Source: Alteribacter populi
GTDB lineage: Bacteria; Bacillota; Bacilli; Bacillales; Salisediminibacteriaceae
Reading direction: 5' to 3'
NCBI RefSeq assembly: GCF_002352765.1
Contig: NZ_KZ293963.1
Location: 1,138,368-1,202,367 of the forward strand
DNA length: 64,000 nucleotides
Part shown: in pieces, positions 16,125 to 24,503 of the stretch
How the letters are laid out: each line of letters begins with the position of its first letter
Position numbering within the stretch: position 1 is the stretch's first letter
The notes under the pieces: model-generated
What the model saw: the letters and a program-made list of their open reading frames with translations, nothing else
What the model was told of the DNA's origin: nothing
Databases searched by the model: none
Program-made: the position numbers and the translations under genes

Positions 16125-16355
16125 CTGTCCCATTTGCCTCACCATGTCAACTAACATGACGGCAAGGTTCATATTATTTTGCAAGCGGTCCATACGCTGG
16201 GGAAAGGTCTTCCCATAAAAAACTTTCGCCTCTTTTTCCATTTCCACTAAAGCCCCAGGGTTTCGAGACAGCGTCCGATACCACTTTGGATGGAGCCTTA
16301 AGTACCTCCATAGTTCCGGTTGAGAACGGACTTGTTGCATCACTTCAACTCTCAC
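16116..16355 (-). CDS. ylbE: YlbE-like family protein
   Basis: This 79-residue protein belongs to the YlbE-like family found in spore-forming Bacillaceae; no function is known. Its characteristic segment is WRYLRLHPKWYRTLSRNP near residues 15-33. It has no membrane segment or signal peptide. GTG start with AAGGAGGAG about 6 nt upstream. It lies 20 nt after ylbD in the order ylbB-C-D-E, as in B. subtilis, and ends in a terminator that overlaps its stop. Confidence 0.85.
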   Translation of the reverse strand: MRVEVMQQVRSQPELWRYLRLHPKWYRTLSRNPGALVEMEKEAKVFYGKTFPQRMDRLQNNMNLAVMLVDMVRQMGQQP

Positions 16356-16375
16356 ACTGGCTCCTCCTTACGATG

Positions 16376-16795
16376 CTAGTCTTCTCTATAAGAAAATGGG
16401 GAGGATGATGTAGGTGGAGAAGATGAAGAGCTCCCTGACCCTTGCCGGAAGGTACCTAGTAAATCTTGAATCGATGTAAGTGCACCATTGAATTGTGCCA
16501 GCTGTTGCTGTAAATCATTAAAATTCATTGATTTTATCATGTTTATAATATTTGATGAATCGGTATCAGCTTTAGCTGTGGACGATTGGGCCTCTTCTTG
16601 AGGCGCTTCTTGTTGATTTTCTGATGCCCCCCCTTCTCTGTACGACTGCCAAATTGGATCATCTTCACCAAATAACACCCATTCCTCATAAAGGTCCTGC
16701 AACGTTTTGTCACTTGATTTCACTTCTCTTAAGACATAAGGATTCTCCTTAACAAAAGCTTTAAACCTTTGAACGTTAGGATGTAAACCTCCCAA
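16376..16795 (-). CDS. ylbD: YlbD family protein (putative spore coat protein)
   Basis: This protein of about 139 residues matches YlbD, which B. subtilis annotations call a putative coat protein. The conserved part is N-terminal (HPNVQRFKAFVKENPYVLREV and DLYEEWVLFGEDDPIW, with a Trp-rich acidic segment). The second half is low-complexity (E/Q/S-rich, ending in serine runs). Start is TTG 16795, about 9 nt after AGGGGG; the GTG at 16804 lies on the ribosome-binding site. It probably shares a transcript with ylbE. Confidence 0.85.
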   Translation of the reverse strand: MGGLHPNVQRFKAFVKENPYVLREVKSSDKTLQDLYEEWVLFGEDDPIWQSYREGGASENQQEAPQEEAQSSTAKADTDSSNIINMIKSMNFNDLQQQLAQFNGALTSIQDLLGTFRQGSGSSSSSPPTSSSPFSYRED

Positions 16796-16965
16796 CGCAC
16801 TCACCCCCCTAATAAAAAACCTAAGTGATTAACTAGAACATAACCTATTTCCTTATTACTATTTAATGAATAGCCCAAGGAGGTGTGCGCCCATTTTCAT
16901 AAGGTGTTTCAAAAGATTAACGCCCACATGAGATAACCACTCAAAAGCCTTTTGGGACAACCTTT

Positions 16966-18090
16966 CTACCACGGAATTAGAAAGTTTTGCGTATAAAAGT
17001 CCCGATAAACGCCGACACCGATGTGAGTAAATTCATCGTTTAACAAATTTACCCGATGCCCTTCACTATTTAACCAGCCTTCAACAGCTGCTGCTGCATC
17101 GGAGTATTTGGCTGCTATGTTCTCAGCGGCCATTCGAAACTGAATCTCCTCGGCTTGCAAACGATCTCTTAATTCACCCTGGCTTGGCGAAGTATGGGAA
17201 AAATAGTTGTTTTCCTGCATATCCTTACTATGAAAAAACGCTACGTGTGCCGTTTCATCGTCCCACTCCAACAAAGGAAGGTTATGCCTTTCCCTTATCG
17301 TATTCGTCAAATCAAAAACTTGCCTTGCCATCCCACGTTCAACCTCTTCCCATTCCTCTGGTGAAAGTTCGCTTTGCTCAGGTAAGCTCCCACGATAAAC
17401 AAGGTTGTAGGGCTGATGTTTTAATAACGTTTCCTTGTCGAGATAACGTACGGAAGATAGCGTCTCATCAAAGGTATCAAAGTATAATTGTGCCCAACCT
17501 TCCTCTAACTCCACTAACGGACGAGTCTCCACTTCATCCTTCGATAAATTAAATTCATAAGAGTTATAGCCGTTCGTAAAAGAAACACTTTCAGCTAATT
17601 CCCATTCTTCAGCTACTTTTTCAAAAGGGGACCCAATTTCAAAAGGGCTCGTCTCAGAGGCTGGCTCATTCGTGTATAAAGTAACTACTTTTCCATCTTC
17701 AATGCCGGCCTGAAAATGCAAGTCACCTTCATTCCACACATACCATTCATAGCCATATGGAGTCTGATCTTTGCGAACGGGGTCTCCATAAGCAGCTAAA
17801 AGCTCACTCTCACCTTTTCCAAGAAAATAGTGATAGCTATTTTTTTGCTCGTCTGTTTCTTCTTCAATATTTGAAACGACTTCTTCCGGTTCCGCCTGCT
17901 CGTTTTCCCGTTCTGTTTCATCCTCCTCGTTCGCTTCGTGGTGCTCGTACTCATCTACCGAGTGATTTCCTTCACCGACTATCGGTATTTCTTCTAATAA
18001 TTCTTCTTGTTCATGCTCGTCTAATAGAAAAATAAAGGCAATTATTGAAAAACAAAATCCTATAATTAGAGCTTTTATGATTATACGCAT
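16966..18090 (-). CDS. ylbC: Secreted/anchored CAP (SCP-like) domain protein YlbC
   Basis: This protein of about 374 residues has an N-terminal hydrophobic segment (MRIIIKALIIGFCFSIIAF), a very acidic linker (residues 22-80), a CAP-associated domain and a C-terminal CAP/SCP domain. CAP hallmarks are present: LTNTIRERHNLPLLEWDDE, HSKDMQENNYFSHTSPSQG, AAENIA and GHRVNLLNDEFTHIGVGVY. CAP domains are extracellular or cell-envelope modules; the role here is unknown. ATG 18090 is preceded by AGAGGAGAAG. The frame upstream to 18225 has no ribosome-binding site. The acidic linker suits an alkaline outer environment. Confidence 0.9.
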   Translation of the reverse strand: MRIIIKALIIGFCFSIIAFIFLLDEHEQEELLEEIPIVGEGNHSVDEYEHHEANEEDETERENEQAEPEEVVSNIEEETDEQKNSYHYFLGKGESELLAAYGDPVRKDQTPYGYEWYVWNEGDLHFQAGIEDGKVVTLYTNEPASETSPFEIGSPFEKVAEEWELAESVSFTNGYNSYEFNLSKDEVETRPLVELEEGWAQLYFDTFDETLSSVRYLDKETLLKHQPYNLVYRGSLPEQSELSPEEWEEVERGMARQVFDLTNTIRERHNLPLLEWDDETAHVAFFHSKDMQENNYFSHTSPSQGELRDRLQAEEIQFRMAAENIAAKYSDAAAAVEGWLNSEGHRVNLLNDEFTHIGVGVYRDFYTQNFLIPW

Positions 18091-18303
18091 AGCTTCTCCT
18101 CTCGCTTTTCTGAAGCTTTCTTCTCTCTTTTCGTTCACAATCCCTGTTTCTTGCCCTAACGTTACAAAACTTTTAATCATTTGACAATAAGGGACAGCTT
18201 TGAAAAAACGATCAAAAAGCAACAAACTTTACGCAAACAGCCTACTAAAAAAAACTAATCTTATATTTTATTCCTTTAGAGAAGTAAAAATTTCTTAAAG
18301 TAT

Positions 18304-18340
18304 AAAAAAAGAGCATTCAAAAGGGCGTCCCTTTTGAATA
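18304..18340 (-). terminator. Intrinsic terminator of ylbB
   Basis: On the minus strand the 11-bp stem ATTCAAAAGGG/CCCTTTTGAAT with loop ACG is followed after GCTC by seven T, just past the ylbB stop. Confidence 0.9.
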
Positions 18341-18356
18341 CCCTGTTCCCATTTCT

Positions 18357-18785
18357 TTAATGGTGAATTTCGGGTTGTTCTGAGATCTCTGAAAGAGCAA
18401 ACCCTGCCTCATCTTCAGTGGATGTATGGACAGCTAAGTCTCCAAGAGAAACAATTCCGACTAACTTGCCGTTATCCACGATCGGCAGCCTGCGAATCTG
18501 CTTTTCAGCCATTAATTGTGCAGCTCGGTCCACATCCATCCCCGGGTCACCTGTTACGAGGTGATCACTCATAACCTTTTTTACAGAAGAAGAATTCGGG
18601 CGTTTTTCAGCAACACCTCTAAGAACAATATCCCGATCGGTAAGCATGCCCAATAAATGTTCATCCTCACAAACAGGAATGGCCCCAACATTTAATCTCT
18701 TCATTTTTATTGCTGCTTCAAAAAGGTTATCATCGGGTGTGCAGTATTCTACATTTGTCGTCATGACCTCTTTTAATCTTTTCAC
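18357..18785 (-). CDS. ylbB: CBS domain protein YlbB
   Basis: This protein of about 142 residues consists of two tandem CBS motifs forming one Bateman module. Each carries the repeat end GMLTDRDIVLRG or GIVSLGDLAVHT. Such stand-alone modules bind adenine nucleotides and sense energy state; no partner enzyme is fused. A histidine pair ends the protein (EIHH). Start is GTG 18785, with GGAGG 7 nt upstream. It heads the ylb minus-strand run but has its own terminator, so it is probably monocistronic. Confidence 0.9.
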   Translation of the reverse strand: MKRLKEVMTTNVEYCTPDDNLFEAAIKMKRLNVGAIPVCEDEHLLGMLTDRDIVLRGVAEKRPNSSSVKKVMSDHLVTGDPGMDVDRAAQLMAEKQIRRLPIVDNGKLVGIVSLGDLAVHTSTEDEAGFALSEISEQPEIHH

Positions 18786-18908
18786 TGATTTTCCTCCCAC
18801 ACAGAATTTTTATTCAAACGGTAATCTACCCAATTTATATAGATTCATCCTCATTCATAACAAGTTTTACAAAGTTACGAATCTTAGCAGGAAAAAACAA
18901 GCGTTTCG

Positions 18909-18937
18909 TTGCATCTGAATACAATTCGTAATATGAT
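18909..18937 (+). promoter_or_regulatory. Sigma-A promoter of yugN-like gene
   Basis: TTGCAT (18909-18914) is separated by 17 bp from TATGAT (18932-18937), about 40 nt before the gene start. Confidence 0.75.
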
Positions 18938-18978
18938 AAAAAGGAGTGAACATTAGATTTGGTAGGAGGTAAAGGAAG

Positions 18979-19335
18979 ATGAAATTTGAAGCTACAGAAC
19001 TTGAAGGCATGGAAGTCGAATTTCAAGCATTAGAAGAAGTTATGGACGGATTAGGGTTTACTCATGTCTATGATTATGAACGTGTAACCTTTGACTATAA
19101 GTTTGTCGATCAAGTACGTGATGATGTGTACTATTTTCGAGTTCAAGGATATGCAGTAGAAGGAGAAGTCCCAATGCCTCATAGCGTAATAAAAATAATG
19201 ACGGCACTATTGGGCAAACACTATTATCCACACGGTGTTGAGTACGAAGGTGAAGAATTTCCAAAACATATCGTCGATAAGTCAAAGAAAAAGCTAGAGA
19301 GTTTAAAAGAGCAGCTACCGAACGAATCACGCTAA
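18979..19335 (+). CDS. yugN: YugN-like family protein
   Basis: This 118-residue soluble protein matches the YugN-like family, best seen in ELEGMEVEFQALEEVMDGLG and PMPHSVIKIMTALLGKHYYPHGVEYEGEEFP. The function is unknown. ATG start with AGGAGG upstream and its own promoter. It is divergent from ylbB and convergent with the next gene. The symbol reflects family membership, as B. subtilis yugN lies elsewhere. Confidence 0.75.
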   Translation: MKFEATELEGMEVEFQALEEVMDGLGFTHVYDYERVTFDYKFVDQVRDDVYYFRVQGYAVEGEVPMPHSVIKIMTALLGKHYYPHGVEYEGEEFPKHIVDKSKKKLESLKEQLPNESR

Positions 19336-19366
19336 TCAATACATAACGGATCGTTTTAAAAAGCGC

Positions 19367-19741
19367 TCAATCATTTAACTCAGAAACTTTATAGGACATG
19401 ACTCGAATATTAATCTCTTTTAGGTTAACTGAGGTTTGTTCGCTTAATTGCTCAGCGATATACAATTGCAGCTTTCGGCACAAAGAATGGATGGGAATGC
19501 CACTACTTATCGTGACCGCCATTGTGATCGAAAGCTTTTCTCTTTCTTCTTTACAAATGTGAAGTTTAATAGAGGTTAAAGGATCTTTCCAGCTTTGATC
19601 TTCTGATGCTAATCGTATGTTTGAATTATTTAAACGAAAGCTTTCAAAAATGTAATAAATACATTCTCGGAAAGCTTGTAACGAAATCGACAGGTGACCT
19701 GTATTTTCTTTTTCAATTTGAACATACACATTCTTTCTCAT
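19367..19741 (-). CDS. Small protein with faint Asp23/Gls24-like C-terminus
   Basis: I do not recognise this protein of about 124 residues with confidence. It has no signal peptide or membrane segment. The second half (LSITMAVTISSGIPIHSL... LKEINIRVMSY) alternates strands and a helix in the manner of Asp23/Gls24 (DUF322) envelope-stress proteins, but the match is by eye and weak. Start is ATG 19741, with AAAGGAG 8 nt upstream. It is alone on the minus strand between yugN and the ytvI-like gene. Confidence 0.6.
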   Translation of the reverse strand: MRKNVYVQIEKENTGHLSISLQAFRECIYYIFESFRLNNSNIRLASEDQSWKDPLTSIKLHICKEEREKLSITMAVTISSGIPIHSLCRKLQLYIAEQLSEQTSVNLKEINIRVMSYKVSELND

Positions 19742-19853
19742 TAGCTTCACTCCTTTAATTCATCTCGTAAAACACGGTTCATTTTTGACTGCCACCAACC
19801 CGTTTTACTAACATCAATAGGTAGAGCGTTTGCAGTCAGAAAGGGGTTTGACG

Positions 19854-20912
19854 TTGACAACAAAAAACTATAGAAAATATTTATATATCGGCATTGGCAT
19901 ACTCGTTGCAGCGCTTACTTTCTACTTCATTTTGCCGGTTTCAGTTCCATTAATCGTCGCCCTGATCACAGCGTTATTCTTGACTCCGGCAGTATCAGCG
20001 CTGCAAAAACGTGCAAAGCTTAAGCGTAATCTTGCAGTGTTTGTTGTCTTTATGACATTTTTATGTATCATCAGTTTGTCCACATACATCCTTACTACAA
20101 AAGCGATCACACAAGTCAATCAATTTGTTGAAAGCTTACCTAGAACCATTAACGAAATAAATTTTGCATGGATGAATTTTCAAGATAATATGAATGCACA
20201 GCTTGGTGAACTTTCACCCGAATTAGTCTCTGAACTTGACCGCCAAGTTACGGGCAGTCTTGATAACTTTAGAAGCTATTTTGAACAATTGAATTTAATT
20301 AATCACGTCACAGGTTTTGTCATCCAAATTCCGTCATATCTCGTTTCATTACTTGTTTATTTAATTGCGCTCTATTTGTTCCTTATGGAGCTACCTAGAC
20401 TTAAAGCTAAAATGTTTTCATATATGACGGAAAAAACAGCTGAAAAAGTTCGATTTATGAGTTCAAGATTGTCATACGTCATTTTTGGATTTTTTAAAGC
20501 ACAATTTTTAGTAAGTATCATTATTTTTGTTGTTACCTTTATCGGATTATTATTCATAGCCCCTGAGGTTGCGCTTATTATGTCAATTATCATCTGGGTT
20601 ATCGATTTTATTCCAATTATCGGTTCGATCGCCGTACTTGCTCCATGGGCAGGCTATCACTTGGTGGCCGGAGACACCGTTCTGGCTGTAAAACTACTGA
20701 TCTTAGCAGCGGTACTCCTTACGATCCGCCGTGTTGTTGAACCTAAAGTGATGGGACATCATATCGGGCTGTCACCTTTAGCTACATTGATCTCGCTTTA
20801 TATTGGTCTACAGCTCATCGGTATTCTTGGCTTTATTCTCGGACCACTCGTTGTCATCCTGTTTACGAGCGCAAAAGAAGCAGGCATTATTAAAATGAAT
20901 TTTAAAGTATAA
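19854..20912 (+). CDS. AI-2E transporter family protein (YtvI-like)
   Basis: This polytopic membrane protein of about 352 residues has seven or eight hydrophobic segments and belongs to the AI-2E (UPF0118/PerM) family, which includes sporulation protein YtvI and Na+/H+ antiporter-like members. Two family signatures are visible: VIDFIPIIGSIAVLAPW near residue 257 and VVEPKVMGHHIGLSPLATLISLYIGLQLIGILG near 295. The start is TTG 19854, about 7 nt after AGAAAGGGG. It is convergent with ctaM and ends at a bidirectional terminator. Transport substrate cannot be assigned; some family members are sodium/proton antiporters. Confidence 0.85.
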   Translation: MTTKNYRKYLYIGIGILVAALTFYFILPVSVPLIVALITALFLTPAVSALQKRAKLKRNLAVFVVFMTFLCIISLSTYILTTKAITQVNQFVESLPRTINEINFAWMNFQDNMNAQLGELSPELVSELDRQVTGSLDNFRSYFEQLNLINHVTGFVIQIPSYLVSLLVYLIALYLFLMELPRLKAKMFSYMTEKTAEKVRFMSSRLSYVIFGFFKAQFLVSIIIFVVTFIGLLFIAPEVALIMSIIIWVIDFIPIIGSIAVLAPWAGYHLVAGDTVLAVKLLILAAVLLTIRRVVEPKVMGHHIGLSPLATLISLYIGLQLIGILGFILGPLVVILFTSAKEAGIIKMNFKV

Positions 20913-20988
20913 GAAAAGCGGCGTTAAGATAACTGTCCGCTTATAAACCCTAACTTTCAAGAAAGCGCAAGGCATTATACTTAACTCT

Positions 20989-21047
20989 AAAAAAGAGGGT
21001 TTCTCAAGGTTAAAGAACGAACCTTGAGAAACCCTCTTGCATTTTTT
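20989..21047. terminator. Bidirectional terminator between ytvI-like gene and ctaM
   Basis: An 18-bp perfect stem (20994-21011 with 21020-21037) has A-rich sequence on its left and TGCATTTTTT on its right, so it can end transcripts from both convergent genes. Confidence 0.92.
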
Positions 21048-21504
21048 ATAATCCTAAAATCGCCCGCCAAATGTTTGTCGTCTCTCCTGGTGGATAAATA
21101 ACATAAAGCAAAAGATAGACAACAACTCCTGAACTTGCGGAGATAAACCATATTACAGACGTTATCGGCCCGAGCCGACGATGAACTGATAGTTTATTTT
21201 TATACCCCGTAATCAAAGACCAAATTCCAAGAACGGCAGCTATAGTCGCTAATACAATATGAAATAACAAAAAGATTGTATAATAGACCCGTATTTCATC
21301 AGGACCACCAAAAGCTGTGCTTCCGATAAAAAATGTTTTTGAAAGGTAAGTAATGAAAAATACACTTGCTAATACAGCCGCCCAAAACATAGCTTTTTTA
21401 TGCGCTTCGATTTTACGCTTCGCAATTAAATACCACCCTATGGCGACAAACACACCACTAGCAGCAATAAAGATTGTGCTAATGAAAGGCAAAAAGGTTG
21501 CCAC
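21046..21504 (-). CDS. ctaM: DUF420 protein CtaM (cytochrome caa3 oxidase assembly)
   Basis: This 152-residue membrane protein has four predicted transmembrane segments and is a DUF420 member. DUF420 proteins such as S. aureus CtaM are needed for haem-copper oxidase activity or assembly. Conserved histidines lie in KAHKKAMFWA-type and VHRRLGPITSVIWF segments. GTG start with GGAAGGTGG upstream. It sits about 167 nt downstream of ctaF, separated by a GC-rich hairpin that may reduce its expression relative to the oxidase subunits. Confidence 0.88.
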   Translation of the reverse strand: MATFLPFISTIFIAASGVFVAIGWYLIAKRKIEAHKKAMFWAAVLASVFFITYLSKTFFIGSTAFGGPDEIRVYYTIFLLFHIVLATIAAVLGIWSLITGYKNKLSVHRRLGPITSVIWFISASSGVVVYLLLYVIYPPGETTNIWRAILGL

Positions 21505-21610
21505 TGTCGAACCACCTTCCTATTTTCAAACATGTCTCTACTCCATTTTAACCAAGTTTTCTTAGAAAATGGTCATAGTTTTTGACAATTTGTTGAATTC
21601 TTGCGCTTAT

Positions 21611-21640
21611 GAAAGGCCCCTGCATCTGCAGGGGCCTCTA
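21611..21640 (-). terminator. Hairpin between ctaF and ctaM
   Basis: An 11-bp perfect stem AGGCCCCTGCA/TGCAGGGGCCT with a 2-nt centre lies after ctaF; the minus-strand T tract is short (TTTC). It may be a partial terminator or an mRNA-stabilising end. Confidence 0.55.
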
Positions 21641-21671
21641 AATTTCTAGACACGCAATTAACTTCTTTTCT

Positions 21672-22019
21672 CTAGAATTTTATAACACCAATCAATAGCA
21701 TTAACGTAGCTATAGTTAAAGCTGCAACAAACACTCCTGTCCACAGCATGACGTTTGCCCAACCTGTACCTTTTTCATTCAAATGCATGAAATAATACAG
21801 CTGCATAACGACTTGTACTGTTGCGATAATCAAAATGAAAGGTATAGCAAAACCAGACGGAATCGTATCACTTGCAATTGTAAGAAAGGCAAGAGAAGTT
21901 AAAAAGATCATAAACACAAATGAGATCGTTTGATATCTCATTTCTTTTGCTAACTTTCTACGAGTATTTTTCGAAGGCTCCCCCTGTAATGGAGCACTTG
22001 GATCAGCATGTTGTCCCAT
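21672..22019 (-). CDS. ctaF: Cytochrome c oxidase subunit IV CtaF
   Basis: This 115-residue subunit IV of the caa3-type oxidase has three transmembrane helices (about residues 33-52, 60-78 and 91-110) and the family motif YYFMHLNEKG. It supports assembly of the proton-pumping oxidase in the plasma membrane. ATG start with AGGAGG upstream. It follows ctaE by 4 nt in the ctaC-D-E-F operon. Length is normal. Confidence 0.93.
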   Translation of the reverse strand: MGQHADPSAPLQGEPSKNTRRKLAKEMRYQTISFVFMIFLTSLAFLTIASDTIPSGFAIPFILIIATVQVVMQLYYFMHLNEKGTGWANVMLWTGVFVAALTIATLMLLIGVIKF

Positions 22020-22023
22020 TAAC

Positions 22024-22650
22024 TTAACCTCCTATTCCCATCAAGTAAACTACGGTAAAGATGAATACCCAAACAACATCGATAAAATGCCAGTATAGAG
22101 ATGCTACATAAAACTTAGGCGCGTTCGTTAGGGTAATTCCTGCTTTTCTATAGCGAATAAGCAGGGTAATGATCCACAAAATACCGAACGTTACGTGAGC
22201 CCCGTGTGTTCCTACAAGTGTGTAGAATGCAGAAGAAAAGGCGCTCGTCGTAAATCCTAGTTCATACTGATTAACATAGATCACAAATTCGTAAATTTCA
22301 AAACCTAAGAATCCTAGACCTAGTATTACTGTTACCCACATCCAGAGCATTAACCCTTTAAAATTACCTTTTTTCATGGCAATCATCGCAAATACACTCG
22401 TTAATGAACTCGTTAAAAGAAGCATGGTCATAATGAAAACGAGATCAAGGTGGAACAATTCAGCAGGTGTAGGTCCATCCGCAACCCCGTTTCGAAGACC
22501 TAAATAGGTCCCGAACAGGCTTCCGAATAATACTGTTTCTCCTCCTAAGAAAAACCAGAATCCTAGAAATTTATTTTTCCCTTCTAGTGTGGCTGTTTCC
22601 GGGTTTGGAGGAAGGGTTTGATCATGTTTCACTTCTTCTGCATGTGCCAT
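22024..22650 (-). CDS. ctaE: Cytochrome c oxidase subunit III CtaE
   Basis: This 208-residue polytopic subunit III of the caa3 oxidase has five transmembrane segments and motifs GFWFFLGGETVLFGSLFGTY, GTHGAHVTFGILW and YWHFIDVVWVFIF. It stabilises the proton-pumping core. The frame is open to 22740, but ATG 22650 directly follows the ctaD stop and has GAGGAGG upstream, so translation is coupled to ctaD. Confidence 0.95.
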   Translation of the reverse strand: MAHAEEVKHDQTLPPNPETATLEGKNKFLGFWFFLGGETVLFGSLFGTYLGLRNGVADGPTPAELFHLDLVFIMTMLLLTSSLTSVFAMIAMKKGNFKGLMLWMWVTVILGLGFLGFEIYEFVIYVNQYELGFTTSAFSSAFYTLVGTHGAHVTFGILWIITLLIRYRKAGITLTNAPKFYVASLYWHFIDVVWVFIFTVVYLMGIGG

Positions 22651-22651
22651 C

Positions 22652-24481
22652 TTACCCGACCTCCTCATCTTTTTTAATATCTTCTTTATGAATATGATAT
22701 CCATGGTCTTCTTTAATAGAACGCACGAACATCGCTCCAAATGTAATCGCTAACCCGAGAATCGTAATCACGTGTGTGTGATAAATCAATCCGAATGAAG
22801 CGACAAACAATCCGATTGACATTACGACCGGTAAGATCGATCCATTTGGCATGTGAATATCATCTAACGGCTCTGCTGCTTTTAGCTTGCCGTTACCGTG
22901 TTGCTTTTCATACCATAGCGGGTCCAATTCGCGTACAAGTGGTGTTTGAGCAAAGTTATACTCAGGTACCGGAGTTGGAATAGCCCACTCAAGCGTACGT
23001 CCATCCCAAGGGTCAGCTTCTGCTTTGTTTTTAACAGAAACGACGACGTTGACTAAGAACAGGATAAACGCAATCGACATAAGAAATGCACCTAATGAAC
23101 TTACAAAGTTTAAACTGTCTAAACCTTGACCCGGAAGGAAAGATGCTACACGTCGTGGCATTCCCATTAAGCCAACAAAGTGTTGTACAAAGAAGGTTAA
23201 ATGGAAACCAAATAGGAATAACCAAAAGAACCATTTTCCTAACGGTTCGTTTAATTTGTAACCAAACATTTTTGGCCACCAGTAGAAAGCACCACCAAAC
23301 AAACCGAGTACTACCCCACCGATAATAACGTAGTGGAAGTGAGCAACAACAAAGTACGTATCATGGAACTGGTAGTTCGCTGCACTTGTTGCAAGCATAA
23401 TGCCTGTCACCCCACCCATTACGAACGATGGAATGAAACCTAAGGCAAATAAGTTTGCGGTCGTAAACTGAATCCGTCCACCCCAAAGTGTGAAGAGCCA
23501 GTTAAAGATTTTAATACCTGTTGGTACGGCAATGGCCATCGTTGCAACAGCGAAAATCGCATTCGCAACAGGACCCATACCTACTGTAAACATGTGGTGA
23601 GCCCATACCATGAACCCTAAGAAACCAATAATCAGCGTTGCAAATACCATTGCTGAGTAACCGAAAAGGCGTTTCTTAGAGAATGTTGCTAGAATTTCAG
23701 AGAAAATACCGAATGCCGGTAAAATTAAAATATAAACTTCCGGATGTCCGAATATCCAGAATAAATGCTGCCAGATAACGACGTTCCCGCCAAGTTCTAC
23801 AACAAAGAAATTACCGCCAAACAAACGTTCAAGCATAAGTAGCAATAAACCGATTGTTAGTGCTGGGAAAGCGAAGAGAATTAGTGCTGACGCCACGAAA
23901 CTGCTCCATGTAAAGAGTGGCATACGCATCATACTCATCCCTGGTGCACGCATGTTAATAACCGTAACCAAGAAATTTATCCCGGCAATCAGTGTACCAG
24001 CACCACTAATTTGCAGACCTAACACATAGTAATCTATACCGGTTCCCGCATATTCACTGGATGATAGTGGTACATAAGCTGTCCAACCAGCATCAGGTGC
24101 TCCTCCAAAGAACCAGCTCAAGTTAAGTAAAATCCCCCCGAAGGCGAAAAGCCAAAAACCAAGTGAATTTAAAAATGGAAAGGCAACGTCCCGGGCACCT
24201 ATTTGTAGTGGGACGATAAAGTTCATAAAACCGAACAATAACGGCATAGCCGCAAGGAAAATCATCGTTGTACCGTGCATCGTTAATAATTCATTAAACG
24301 TCTGTGCAGGTACGAATGAAGCTTCAGGAAACATTAGCTGAATCCGCATAAGAACGGCTTCAAGCCCACCAAGGGCGAAGAAGAAACCGCCGGCAACTAA
24401 GTAAAGAATACCGATTTTTTTATGGTCAACGGTTGTCAGCCAATCCCAAAGCACGCTTTTTTGTGCTTTCGCATTTGACAC
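22652..24481 (-). CDS. ctaD: Cytochrome c oxidase subunit I CtaD
   Basis: This catalytic subunit of about 609 residues reduces O2 at a haem-copper centre. The copper-B ligands are in WIFGHPEVYI (His with the crosslinked Tyr) and WAHHMFTVG (His-His); haem ligand histidines are in LTMHGTTMIF and VAHFHYVIIGG. The C-terminal extension (two extra segments ending in GYHIHKEDIKKDEEVG) fits caa3-type subunit I. I start at GTG 24481, 7 nt after AAGGGGG, and not at the upstream ATG 24514. Second gene of the cta operon. Confidence 0.97.
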   Translation of the reverse strand: MSNAKAQKSVLWDWLTTVDHKKIGILYLVAGGFFFALGGLEAVLMRIQLMFPEASFVPAQTFNELLTMHGTTMIFLAAMPLLFGFMNFIVPLQIGARDVAFPFLNSLGFWLFAFGGILLNLSWFFGGAPDAGWTAYVPLSSSEYAGTGIDYYVLGLQISGAGTLIAGINFLVTVINMRAPGMSMMRMPLFTWSSFVASALILFAFPALTIGLLLLMLERLFGGNFFVVELGGNVVIWQHLFWIFGHPEVYILILPAFGIFSEILATFSKKRLFGYSAMVFATLIIGFLGFMVWAHHMFTVGMGPVANAIFAVATMAIAVPTGIKIFNWLFTLWGGRIQFTTANLFALGFIPSFVMGGVTGIMLATSAANYQFHDTYFVVAHFHYVIIGGVVLGLFGGAFYWWPKMFGYKLNEPLGKWFFWLFLFGFHLTFFVQHFVGLMGMPRRVASFLPGQGLDSLNFVSSLGAFLMSIAFILFLVNVVVSVKNKAEADPWDGRTLEWAIPTPVPEYNFAQTPLVRELDPLWYEKQHGNGKLKAAEPLDDIHMPNGSILPVVMSIGLFVASFGLIYHTHVITILGLAITFGAMFVRSIKEDHGYHIHKEDIKKDEEVG

Positions 24482-24503
24482 GTTGTTTACCCCCTTGTGG
24501 ACA

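Noticed and set aside
18940..18978. Eight-codon leader peptide before the yugN-like gene
   Set aside because: Its GTG sits on the only possible ribosome-binding site and there is no attenuator downstream.
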